NCBI GenBank assembly: GCA_025890175.1 | Contig: JANPYM010000002.1 | Span: 1,440,091-1,504,090 of the forward strand | Reading direction: 5' to 3' | Source: Ciborinia camelliae | Taxonomy: Eukaryota; Ascomycota; Leotiomycetes; Helotiales; Sclerotiniaceae | DNA length: 64,000 nt | Shown here: positions 12,442 to 23,987 of the stretch, piece after piece | Numbering within the stretch: position 1 is the first letter of the stretch | Layout: each line of letters starts with the position of its first letter | Translations under genes and position numbers: made by a program | The notes under the pieces: model-generated | The model's input: the letters and a program-made list of their open reading frames with translations, nothing else | Database searches by the model: none | What the model was told of the DNA's origin: nothing

Positions 12442-14260
12442 GATCTGGGGTTCAGCTGGGAATGCATGGGGGATCGTGCGATGGCGATGACTTGTATTAT
12501 TGAACGAGGGGATAAAGGCAGGTATGAAGGGCGTTTGTGATTTTCGTTGGACTGCTAACATTAAGGTCGTTTCATGGGTATCATAGGAAGGGATAAAGAA
12601 AGAACGAAACAATAATCATGCATACGCATCACATACTAGGTAGTCTTCTCATCAAGTCAATTTAGGAGTACAAAATTGAAATTGAAAATACCATCTCGTG
12701 GCTCATCTGAATTTCCGTCCCTTTGTCCGCGGATGTGAAATGGAAAGTCGATTCGAAAATCAGATGATCCTCAGTCGATACTCACATATATCATCGGTAG
12801 ACGAAGTGGGGACCGAGAACTTTTTGAAGGAAGGAAATGATATAACATTCGTCATATGTAGCAATGGATATTAAGCATACAACGTCTCATCGCATCGCAT
12901 TGAAATCTCATCTAATATTGCAGGACCTCTGAGAATTAATGGACGGAATCATTTCCTTCATCGCCCGTTACCCGATTCCGACCCCTCCTTTTCCATATCA
13001 CGCTTCGTATAGGACAGCTTCGCGCGGGCTGAGCTTTTGAAACATATCTCCTGAAAATATCGAGGCATAGGCGAGTCCCGTCTTACGTACATTGAAGAGA
13101 TGAACTATTAAAAAACGTGATTCGGGTTTGCGGGGGCCGAGAAGGAATTTTGAGGGGGAGTTGGGATGGCATGGGGTGGAATCCGGGTTTTCCCGATGCG
13201 TAGAGTTTAGAATTACGGCTGTGGTGGAGGATTTTTTTCGTTTTGCTTTCGTGGATGGCTTGCGCTGGTGGTTTGAAGCGTGCTTTCGTATACTGTGGGT
13301 GTCGAGTATTGTATGCTGGAATGCTCGGGCCTATTTGCCTTCCTGCTTACATGGAGGGGTGCGAGTGGTGGCTTTGATTGCAGATCGAAGACAAAGTAGC
13401 GGATGCACGGATTGGTTGGAATTGTAGACTAATGCTGCGCGGGCCGGGCCAGTCCACGAGCCAAGGGGATGGGGGTGGAAATGTATGCCATGTATGACAT
13501 GTGTGTCGGTAGCTAGCTAGTAGATAGAGTGATGGCAGGATGATATGGCGGATGGCACGCATGTCTGGGTGTAGTTATTGGAGGATTGTGACTAGCGGTC
13601 TGGATTTTGGAGAGGTTTCGATACGTTTTGTAATTTATTGGCTTTGATCTGAACCTTGTGTATTGGTGTACTGTTTGCTGTGGTGTTCGGATGAACGGAA
13701 ATGCTCAAGACAGTATGAGATGAAAGGGTACGATACCGTACAGGTACCTCAATCTTTCTGGGAAATTTGGAAGAGAATCTTGCCTGGAGAGGGGAGACTT
13801 GAGGTGGTGGATTCGACTTGATGGCTGGTCAACTGTCTCATTTTGCACGGATTTATACTCAAGAAAAAAGCCCAGTGCCTTCTTTCTAGACGAAGCAAAT
13901 CACAAATGATTTCGGTGCAGAGGGAACAGATGCTTGAAAGTCTATTTTTAATGATTTGAGTTTTTCTTCTTCGAAGCTTTCAGTGAACAAACTACTGAAC
14001 TGTCTGAAATTGTTGTAGAAAATTTCCGGGTATCCTTTTGTTATTCCCATCCTCCCATCCATCCATCCATCCATCCACCCATTTACTTTCATTTACTATC
14101 CGTTACCCCCAAAATAACGCCTGTAGAACACATACCCTACACATCATATCGACTTTTCGTGAGAAAACCGCCCCAAACACCGTTTCTTTTACATTTCTTG
14201 CTTCAAATTCCTCCTCTTCACTCGAACTCGCATCGTGCCCCACGAGCTCCTCACTAGCGT
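12442..14260. other. Intergenic, no gene recognised
   Basis: About 1.8 kb between the 3' ends of Iws1 and the bHLH gene. Small open frames (for example 13128-13427) lack recognisable domains and splice context. A CATC run occurs at 14056-14078. Confidence 0.55.
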
Positions 14261-15801
14261 TCACGGTCCATATCTGCCTCTTTGCATCCCGTTCGGTTGT
14301 TGTGGTGCGCCGTTTGGTGTTTGGCTGGACATGACTAACATCTCGAAAGCTTCGATGCGAGATTTGAGAGATACGTTTTCTTTTTGGAGATATTTGTTGC
14401 GTTTCTCGAGGTGGTTGATGTATTCTGTTGCTTTGGATAATACTGTTGCCTATCAAATCCATTAGTCTTGAATCTCATCAAAATTGAGAGGTTAGAAACA
14501 TACCTTGTTTAACTTGTGTGCTGGTGTTAAACCTTGTAAATCTTCCTCCTCGTCATCCCCATTGATATGCTCATCGCCATCTTCCTGTCCCCTTGAAAAC
14601 TTTCTAGTCATTACCCTTAAACTGGGTACACTATCCCTTAACATGGCAATTTTATCATTCAAATTCGTTCGATATCGTTTTTCGATCATGTTATGAGCGG
14701 TCTTCTTGATCGGTGGATGACGAACGGGCACCTCATCTTCACCATCGGAATTCGAGTCTGAAGAACAAGCTGATGATTTGCGTTTTAGATTGTTGGGATG
14801 ATTTGAATTTGACATAGATTGGCGGGATGGCCGAGAGATTGGAGAATGTGATGGTGAGCTTCTGGATGAGGTTGGGGAGGTGGCGTATGCAGAGAGGTTT
14901 GGAGCTTGTTGAGGCATGGCTATAGCGCGAAGTTGGATTTCTTCTTGGGGGGTGAGAGTGCGGCTGTAGAGGATGGGTTGCTGTTGTTGAGGTTGAGGAA
15001 TGGTTTGTGCACGGCGAGGAGTAGGATTGATCCTTGAGTTGATTTGAGGTCGTGCCCAGGAAAGTGGTGTAGAGTATAAACCTTCTCTAGACGGGATGTC
15101 GATGATGGGTGAATTCATGAGATTATTGGGCGTGGGTTGAAATAGCTGTTCTCCTGCTTCAACTAGGTTATCGTCGCCGAATACTGCTGCTTCGTCGATA
15201 CTTGAAAGGTTGCGGGAGAGTTCGAGGCCGCTCATATTAGGCGAGAGGGGCTCAATCTTGAGGTCTGGGAAAAGACCTGAGGTAGGTGATAGAGCTGCGT
15301 CACTTGGGTCGTCCCAGCGCATCCAATCTTCAAAGGTTCCAAAGTCAAATGCTTGACCTGTGGATGATTTTCGGTTGGTGTTTTGGAATGAGTCTTCTTT
15401 TGGGAGAATGTAAGAGGGTTTGGAGAAGATTGGGTTGGATGAAGTTGGTGATGGAAGAATAGAGTCACAGGAGTCTGAGTTATTGACAAGTGCAGGCTCA
15501 CTATCCCAATTGAATGGTGATGTACTCTGCTATAAGAGCTAGCTGTCAGTCAATGCTCTACAGTGAGGTGGTTTTTGGGGAAGCAGAAGACGATTTAAAG
15601 ACTTCCTCGAGAGGTGGATTTTATCCACATGACATATATCTGGAGAACCTGAGGATAACTTGGGGAAATGCTCTAGTCGTAGCTATCATCGTCTTCATTG
15701 TAGATTCATAAACGAAATAGTAGTAGTATACTTACTTCAGTTTGCTGCCGTGAAAATGTTGAGTAATCGACGGCAGGCTTCTGGCAAACCACACTTGCCA
15801 T
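14261..15801 (-). CDS. SREBP-type bHLH-zip transcription factor
   Basis: Exons on the minus strand: 15801-15736, 15529-14504, 14449-14261, giving 426 aa; introns are 206 and 54 bp, both phase 0. The basic region and helix 1 read [20 protein letters not shown]. The tyrosine after KR is diagnostic of SREBP-type factors, which bind sterol-regulatory and E-box sites. The loop is long and acidic ([18 protein letters not shown]), as in fungal SREBPs. Helix 2 and the leucine-zipper region ([20 protein letters not shown]) are formed across the last intron. No transmembrane segments follow, so it lacks the membrane-tethered regulatory half and resembles the soluble SrbB-like type. The N-terminal 260 residues are Ser/Pro/Gln-rich, probably activating. 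The first intron ends in a NAG-NAG choice (TAGCAG), which could add or drop one Gln. Confidence 0.87.
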
Positions 15802-18800
15802 TGGGGAGATTGATTATATCAATTTGAATTGGGGTAAGTCGAAGCTTACTCCTCGGATAATATTGTGGTAGAGTTGGAGCTCTCAAAGAATATATCGAAA
15901 GCTATGTTGGTTAAAGATTGCCGAGGTTGATGACTCAAAGCTCGACAAAGGAAGTGATTGTAATTAAGGTATTTGATGATTACCTATGAATGATATAAAG
16001 AATAATCCTTGGTTGCGAATAGTTTATTCGATTTTCTGATGATTTGATATCTTTATGATCTGGTTGTGGCGTTAAAATGTCGGTCGAAATTTGGGGCATG
16101 AACCTTTAAATAATCATAGAGGGGTTGAAGCCTCCCAGTTTCGATATAACATTCGGAAAGTATCAATTTCTCGGAATGAGCATGTGGTAAGAAGAGGTTT
16201 GTAACTCTCAAGCCTCAATACCGGTTCATCTTCGTTATCATACGAGTATCACGATTTGTATGATGTGATGTTATAATGTTATAATGAATTGTGGGGATTG
16301 AAGCCGGATCCAGACCCTTATTTTGGTTTACTGAACTGAGCGTAGGCGGGGGACTCCGTCAAAGTAGCTGGACGTACGGAGTACAGTATGTATGATGTAT
16401 GTATGGTGGTATGTATGGATGGATGTATTTATGGATGTATGTAAGAATATTTGAGGAGCAAGCAATAATAGAGAAACAACTGAGCACTGCTGGAACTAAT
16501 GTACTGGGCATTAGATGGGAATAAAGGGAGGACTTTATGGAATAGATGAGAAGAATAGAAAGAATGGAAAGAATAAGGCTAGTGTTGAGCATAGAGTAGT
16601 ACCATAATAGTAATGGACAAATGCATCCAGATTCATACAACATCAATATGATTTGACAGAAATCCTGCACTCATGCATCAATATTAAGCTCCCAAGCCCT
16701 CAAGCAAGCACAAGAACAAGAACGATCAATCATCAAATTGGGAAATCAACCTATAACTGAATTTCTTGGATATTTCGAAATTTCGAAATTAGACGTACCC
16801 ATACAACTCCATCCAACTGTTGTTAACATTACCTACCTACCTAGGTACTTACCGACCCCAATACCGTAAAATATTTCCAATTCCGTGAAGATCCTCTCCT
16901 TAACTGTCATCGAGATCCCTCTATGGACCCGTTTCTATCACTCTGTGAGTCTGTCACAGACAGGTATGGATGTATGTGTATGGTTGGTATAGCAGAAGAG
17001 CAAGTAGATTGGTTGATAGGAAGTTTGTATGGGGGCTGGCACATGCTCTCGGCTTCTCTCTGATGAAAGACATCAAGGAAAACCAAGTCATTCACGTACA
17101 GTACCAGTACCAGTACAGTACTAGTACTACTCGGTTAGGAAACATTATCGACCTCGAATTTCTCGAAATGTATTAGGACACAGATTTTAAAAGGCATAAC
17201 TGACGAGAATTTCATAGAGTGGGCTGATTTTCTAAAAGTTTCATGCACGTTCCCCCTAAAAAATCCTACCAAGCCTTACAAGCCACCCATGCATGTGTAG
17301 CAACCGTAGGTCCGTAGCATCCATCCATCGCCTTCATCGCATCCATCTCATCCATAAAAAGCGTTTTGAGGGCGATGAGGGCTAATCTAATCCAATCGCT
17401 TCAACCCTCCCAAGGTAAATTAGCTTGGTTATGTAACCGCAAATCCCCTTATTCATATGACGGAGCGAGCCGAATCAACCTTAGTTTGTCTCTTCCGGGT
17501 TCTTATTAAGGATCATTCTGTCTTCTTCCTTTCCAAGGTTCTTACAGACGTTATTTGACTGCCGCTTCCATATTATTAAACCTGTACATTGGACAAGACT
17601 TCCCCCAATCATCTTCATTCCATATAGAGTGCCATACCCATTCCGGTAAGATCCATTAAGAAGGGTGACATGCATCAAAGCAGCGTCAATTTCAAACAGC
17701 GGGAAGCGTGAAGATCTCCAAAAGTACAAGGGTACGTGAGGACAACCTTGGAACTTACAAATTGTATAAAATCTCCGACAGGTATCGACCGATGGCAACG
17801 TCATCCCTTACTGAATATGTATATCTTACCTTGCTCCTCCAAGATTTCTGGAACAGAATGGCAGTTTTCATCGACGATGAAAATCAACTATCAAATCAAA
17901 TACCGATGAAGCATTTATTTGACACTTGGTCAGTGTTAGGGGTCCAATGGAAATCATTCCGTGACGAGCTACTCGTGCAGAATCGTGGCAGATTTCCCGG
18001 GGTTCGATAGGTTTCATCTGAAATAGTCTGGTAAGTATGTGCGTTTCGGAATTCGCATTCCAGCTTTCCGATATTGATTCTGATATTTCTAGAGATTCCG
18101 TTCGGTTCAAGTTTCCTTCCATCAAAACCCATGATTGGGATACATATGCTCTCTGCGAATGGAGATGCTGTGACCGCGCAAGTGTGTTTGCTGCTTTTCA
18201 CTCTTCAAGTTCCAAGATTTTTTGTTGATCATGATGAATTGAATTTGCATTCAATTGATAATTTGCCTAACATGAACGGTTCATCAAGTTGATGAGGTCA
18301 CTACATACAATTTCCTGTGCCGCCAACGCCGTGTTCTTATCATCTCGCTGTGCGAGGACCCCGAGAGCGTTTGTTTGCTACCCCGCATTTTGTCAAACCC
18401 CTCGTCGCAATATATCCAACCCCTTACCCAGCTGAGAGATTCCCAAACCAAAGGTCCTCTTCTCACGGGCGATTACATTATCTGAGCCTGCGTTTTCACG
18501 ACGGGTACTTGCGCGGCCCTGGTTGAACAAAGGCGCCTCTCCGTGCTACATGCTTCTCCGAATAGCTAATCATGGGACTATGGAAATCTACAAGTCGATA
18601 GTGTAAGCCTCATATAGTTTCAGCCTTTTGATGCATTGTTACACGGAAATTTGGTGCTACAATGGTACAAGGAGCTCAAAGATGGCCTTTTGATCTCAAA
18701 CCCATAAACAAAGTTTATATTTTGCTGTTGATCTCTATTTAAATTCGCATATTTCTACTTCGTCGTGAAACACCATTGGAATGATACAAACAATCAGTAG

Positions 18801-20712
18801 TCATGCCGCGAAGAACCGGCATTGAAGGTACGTTGCACAGCGTGTTCATTGAGATGATAGAGCATTGCACAACGGTTCTTCAGATCAAGATTTCGTGAGA
18901 ATCTTGGTGGCATCTTTGGGGGTTTTCATTAACCCTCCATTGAACGAGGACAGGTTCTTCAGATCTATTGGGTATACTTCGAATTGCTCACACAAATAAC
19001 TAATGGGACACTGCCCCCACTCCATGCCGGGAACCAACAGTAATCCCATACTGCTATCGATGCAACAAATATTTATGCATAAGAATCATGATGGTTCTGA
19101 ATTAGGCTCTTGTTCGTGACTTTAATGATACGGAGTCAATTGCCCCGTCGACGGTATTCGGAGATCCGCAAGGCTTTCGGAATGTTGACATTCGGAATTA
19201 TTAGATCGACCCAATTCTCAATGAATTTTTATCAAGTCTCTAGCGGGGTTGGCCATGCTCATTAACAAGATACATTTGGGGGAAAACAGAAAGAGCCTTC
19301 AAAGATGAAAGGGTGAGATATTTTCAAAGTTCCATTTTCTATATCGTGCTTCAATATACAATAGAATGTTGTTTGTTCGGAAGACATCAGACGAGAAGGT
19401 AGGCTGGCATTCCATCAAATATTTCTTGGTTACGCTTTATATGAGAGCCTCCAAAAATCCAGCTACAGTCCCATCGGCCTTCCTATCGTACCTCATACAC
19501 TCGTTGAAATAAATCATGTTGTATGTCTATAGTAGTATTTTCAATATATTGGATGAGTACTCGAGAATATTGGTCTTGGAGTTAAAGATTGATTACAGCT
19601 CTGAAGTTGTCGGATGTGAAGTTATCAATACTCGAAGAGAAAGGAAGCTATACTACTGTTTATTCCGATATTATCAGATGAGATGACTTCAGATGCTAAA
19701 GTTGACACTCGATACACATACTTCCAATCGAAATATTCTATATAAAAACCATTACGAAAGTCCTAGAAATTTTGGCTTACGGGGGAAGAAAATGTCTTCT
19801 TGGGGTGGGGGTAAGCAGAAGAATGAAAAACCAGAGGCTCTTGATTTGCCTTTGGATTTTCGGTGCAGTTTTTCAAGGTAGATATCTCACGGTTCTCCAG
19901 CTTTAGAAAATGACTTTCCAGATATCTGTGTCTATGTTATGGTTTTTTGAAATATTACTTCCCGTCATTGCACTCCCGTTTCCCCTGAATATATCGAGTA
20001 GTCCACAAGTTCCATTCCCATTACATAGCACAATAAAAGTTCATTTCTTCAGAACCGATCTTTGAAGAGAATCAAAGCGCGAAAGGAAAGATCAGAAGAG
20101 ATCCAAAAGAAAGAATTCAAGAAAAACAATGAAGCTAAGACTTGAACATAGAACCCGGATGTGAAGCTTTCCGACTTCCCTTTCAGTCCTCCCAATTTGC
20201 TACAATCATTACTCATCAGATAGCAAAACACCACCATGCTCGGAGTCGTACTGTAGGAAGACACAAAATCTATTACTCGTCTCCACCCAAACGCCCTCGC
20301 AACTTATTGCCTTACTATACTGAAAAAAAGATCGATCTCTTGAGGCGCGGAGAGCTGCTGAAGTGGTATAAAAGTGAGGTTATTCGCGTTCGACTTGGGC
20401 CGAGATTGGCATGCAGCAAAGCAAAAGAGCTGATACCAGTTGACAGGCACAGACGGCAAAGACGACATAGACTAAGTGAATTATTCGAAATGAAAGTCCA
20501 GTAGCACGAGCCCCACCTGCAAACACCGGCCGGCATCCCCAATTTTATCTGCGGCTGAATACTGTACGCCCAACCGGCTGCTTTGTAGATGACGCTCGAT
20601 ATATTCCGAAATCTGGAGAGAAAAGAGAAACACCGCAGCAAAAGGACGAGGTACGGCATAAAACTCAGCAGCATGAATTTGGGGACAAAAATGGCAAAAA
20701 AGATATTGTGCA
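15802..20712. other. 4.9-kb gene-poor region
   Basis: No coding region I can support. Scattered open frames are under about 110 codons and have no recognised motif. TATG-type microsatellites occur at 16385-16445. The first part contains the bHLH promoter. Several stretches (17.2-20.0 kb) have ordinary base composition without coding signal, so a long non-coding transcript or decayed transposon is possible but unproved. Confidence 0.5.
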
Positions 20713-20786
20713 TGACCAGACTGGGGCACGATCCCAGGACCTTGTCCGTGTTAAGGACACGTGATAACCAACTACACCATCCGGCC
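20713..20786 (-). tRNA. tRNA-Val(AAC), atypical T-loop
   Basis: A 74-nt cloverleaf. The acceptor GGCCGGA pairs with TCTGGTC (two G-U), the D-arm is GGTG..TCAC with loop TAGTTGGTTA, the anticodon stem is TGTCC/GGACA around loop TTAACAC (anticodon AAC), and the T-stem CTGGG/CCCAG is perfect. The T-loop is ATCGTGC instead of TTCGANN, so bases 54 and 58 are exchanged (A54, T58). A run of six T follows on the minus strand (20701-20696), a Pol III terminator. The altered B-box may weaken transcription, so it could be a pseudo-tRNA. Confidence 0.8.
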
Positions 20787-21108
20787 TGTTTTGTGTGTTG
20801 GATGAGCGTTTTTTTGATAATATATACTCAAGTGTTGAGGGTTGGAAGTGGGAAAAGAGTAGGGCTGGTGGATTTGGTGGGGCTGAAAAAAAGCGTGGCT
20901 GGTGGGGCCGTGGCTGGTGGGTCATCTCGGGTCAACCCCTTCATATCTCTCGGAAGTCTAGTTTTTTTTTTTCATCGAAATTTTCAATCTAGACAATCCC
21001 AGAACCTAGATTCCATTCACCTTTCCTTTCTTTGTCTTAGCATTCTTTGTTAGTCTTAGCAATATAGATAGACCTAATGAGACCCCATCATACAACAACA
21101 ACAAGATT

Positions 21109-21217
21109 TCCCTGCTGGCGCAATGGTAGCGCGCAAGACTTCTATAATCGATCTCGAAATCATTCGAATCCTCTATGGCACATCTTGAGGCTGCAGGTTC
21201 GAGCCCTGCGTGGGGAG
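21109..21217 (+). tRNA. tRNA-Arg(UCU) with intron
   Basis: Acceptor TCCCTGC pairs with GTGGGGA; D-arm GCGC..GCGC; anticodon stem CAAGA/TCTTG; T-arm GCAGG TTCGAGC CCTGC. The anticodon TCT is at 21141-21143. A 37-nt intron (21145-21181) sits at the canonical site between positions 37 and 38. The discriminator is G. T-rich DNA with a run of six T about 45 bp downstream can terminate Pol III. Confidence 0.9.
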
Positions 21218-22865
21218 TTACCCTGAGTACCATCGGTTTGAATCCGATGTCAAAAATCTATTTTTTGCATTTTTGAGAGTGCCTCTGGCAGTGGGGGGGA
21301 TGGTTTAGCTTGCTCTATCAAAAATTCCTTCAACGCGCGTGTCAATTTTTATTCAACTCGAGCTAGAGCTATGTAGCATCCTTCCTCCATATCTGGGTGC
21401 CGTGCAGAATAGTATTATTTATTGACATTTTTTTTATCTCATTTTTGAGAAAACCCCAATTCTTCAATTATAAAAATCCCCCCTTCCCCAAAAATCGGAA
21501 AAGAGTGTTGATGCTTGTCGGTACAATCACGTGATCGTGCACTGGAGCCGTACGGGCTGTAGCGTACGGAGGAGCTAGCGCAGGCTCATATAGGGTCTAT
21601 ATAAGGGTTCACTCTAGCATAGCATAGCATAATAATCAGAACATCATCAACATACACAGTATAGCGTAAAGTACTTTACACTTAGAACCCACCAGGTTGA
21701 TACCAACAATGAGAGTGGGATTCGAACCAAGATTAGAAATACTCCCAATCTCATTAGGTGAAAGCCCTATTTGGTGAAAGAACCTTGGAAAAGAAGTTGT
21801 ATAAAATCAAAAGTAAGTAACTAGGGACTTACATAATAACCTGATCTCCGTGCGAATGATATTGATGCAGAGCTTGCTTTGGTTTCCGTATAAACGAAGA
21901 TAGATATACTTTTGCTTGGTTTTCGTATGATTGAAAGCTTCTACTTGTCGGATTCTGATTGTTAATAGAATATTCGTTGATACCTCAGATTGAACGATTC
22001 AGTTGATAATTGCTCAAGGAAATGAGTGAAAGATATCATACAAGAGAAAAAATACATTGCAGAATTGAACTTGATTGTCTATATGAACTTATAAAGGTTG
22101 TGTGGAGTAGGGTAGAGTAAGAGTCTTGTAGTAAATAGGAAGGTACTGAACTGATCCACCCGCCCCTTCAATCTTGTGGTGAATAAAAAAAAGTACTGGA
22201 CTAGTCTATCAGTTCTTTTTAGCTGCTAATAAATAAAAAATGTAAAAAAATACATAGTAAATAGAGAAAGTGCAAAAACAAATTGTTTTATCACAACGAA
22301 AATAGGGAAATGTAAGATCTAGTAATATACCAGTGGAATATGGGACCTACCCAGTAGATAATACATACCTAGGTACATATACCTATATTATACTATGTGC
22401 ATCATGATTTCTAACTCATCTTACCATTAGATTTCTTGTTCTGGCCCCACGAGCGCGCCTGGAAACTGAGTTCTTTTTGTATTTTTATTCTTCTAATTTG
22501 CATTGCTGTTGATATCTTGATATTTCTATTATGAGTAAGATGAGATTGGAGCAGAAGTATCCATAGTGAGTTAGGCGGGTGGTGTAGAGAGAGAAAGTGA
22601 AGTATGGTCGGACTGAAGTGAAATTTCCCCTTTGCGCGACATCCAAGATCGTGTATTTTTGGACTGGGAAGCAAGAACGAGCGCATATCCATTCTTAGAT
22701 CTGGTGGGCATGTGTGTACCGCGTGTTTTTCCTGAAGAGAATGAACAGCAAGGCTCCTGGCTTCGCGACGATTATATTCCGAGACCTTCTTACCTGACTT
22801 TGACTTATCATCTTTACGGCCCGGAAGTGATATATATGTCCGCCCACCAACTTCAAGGATACAAG
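21218..22865. other. Intergenic with LTR-like segment
   Basis: No gene recognised. It contains the possible LTR-like element 21506-21652, and at 21711-21724 a minus-strand tRNA T-arm-like stretch (GGTTCGAATCCCAC). AT-rich DNA with short T/A runs occupies 22170-22400. Confidence 0.5.
21506..21652. mobile_element. Possible solo LTR or short TIR element
   Basis: 147 bp bounded by perfect 8-bp inverted repeats that start TG and end CA (TGTTGATG at 21506-21513, CATCAACA at 21645-21652). Inside are a TCACGTGA palindrome (21527-21534), two CGTACGG blocks and a TATATAAG box (21598-21605), which would suit an LTR promoter. No matching target-site duplication is visible and no internal retrotransposon sequence follows, so the call is tentative. 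Confidence 0.3.
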
Positions 22866-23987
22866 TTATAGAGCAAGTCTAATCGGACTCTCCCTAACAT
22901 GATCAATCTCCGCGTCCGACCTTAGACTGACCCAGTCTCCGTCTACCACCACTACCTTCCCTCTTCTCACTTCCAGGTTTACTGACCCGGTCATCTCTAT
23001 TTCCACCGGATCTCCAACGCAATTCATATACACTCCTCCATTATCCGGGCTCTCGCCATTTTCCTCCCCCTTTCCACTCAACAGCACACCACATCCCCAA
23101 GCCCCTGTTGCAACACAAGCCACTCCAAAAGCAGTCCATATCAATACCAGCAGCCCTGTTCCGCGATATCCCACAATGCCGACATCTTTACCGTAATAAT
23201 TAATTGTTGTGACCGCTTGGTATTGAAATGTCGTCGTTATGCTGTTTCCGATTAGGAGGAAGACTGTCATCAGCTGTTGTATTGATCAGTTTTCGATTCC
23301 TGTGTACAAGAATGTAGTGTAATGTGAATTCTGGGCACATATTGGTGGCTCGAGCGACAAGAAAGGAGAAAAAACATACGATAGAGACAACTCCAAAAAT
23401 CCAATTAGATTTACCACTCCAGAATGACCAAAGCGCCAGAAAGAGAGTGATAGCTCCGAAGCAGAGTGCAGTGACGTAGATAGCGAATGCGGTATGTAAT
23501 TCTGCATGATATGATTCGGCGAATTTGTTCTGGATCTCCCCAAGTTGGTGCGCAAAATTGTTACTGGGAAGTTCTATGGGTTGCGATGGGCTGATTTTGC
23601 TGAGTTGTAGATGGATAATATTGGCGGGATGGAAGCCGACTTGATGATGTTAATGAAAGTATTAAGAATCTAATATTTAAGTGACTGAAACATACCATCA
23701 GATGAAGGTGTCGAGCAGGTCACATTCTCTAACCTGGGACTGATGTTACGCGTGACTACATAATTTCCTTCGCAATGAATTTGGAAATATAAATTTAACA
23801 CATCGGTAATGGGAAATATGTAATCGTTGCTTTGCAAGATATCGCCTTTCAACTGCGTGGTATCAAGAGAGATGATAGGGAAATCGAGTGAGATGTTTGA
23901 CCGTATGCCTGTATCGATGAACGTTCCTGTTAGTGAAATAACTAGGAGTGTTAGGGCTGCCGGTAAAACGATATATTTTTGAGGCAT
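22866..23987 (-). CDS. SUR7/PalI-family four-TM membrane protein
   Basis: Exons on the minus strand: 23987-23696, 23639-23380, 23273-22866, giving 319 aa; introns are 56 and 106 bp. Claudin-like topology: an N-terminal membrane segment (IVLPAALTLLVISLTGTFID), an extracellular region with two cysteines and potential N-glycosylation sites, then three further membrane segments (IYVTALCFGAITLFLALWSF, GVVSILMTVFLLIGNS, GLLVLIWTAFGVACVATGAW) and a charged cytoplasmic tail. SUR7-family proteins mark cortical membrane domains; PalI/Rim9 relatives act in pH sensing. The third membrane segment forms across the second splice (GVVSI joined to LMTVFLL), which supports the model. Which subfamily this is I cannot say. 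Confidence 0.8.

Noticed and set aside
13128..13427. 99-codon frame on the plus strand
   Set aside because: No motif, no splice context, and composition like surrounding DNA.
17708..18010. 100-codon frame on the plus strand
   Set aside because: No recognisable domain and overlapping frames of similar size on the other strand.
20142..20504. 120-codon basic frame near the tRNA-Val gene
   Set aside because: No conserved motif; it overlaps similarly sized frames on the opposite strand.
21700..21730. A retrotransposon primer-binding site (TTGGTATCAACC on the minus strand)
   Set aside because: It resembles a Met-tRNA primer site, but the adjacent sequence does not end in CA and no internal element follows.
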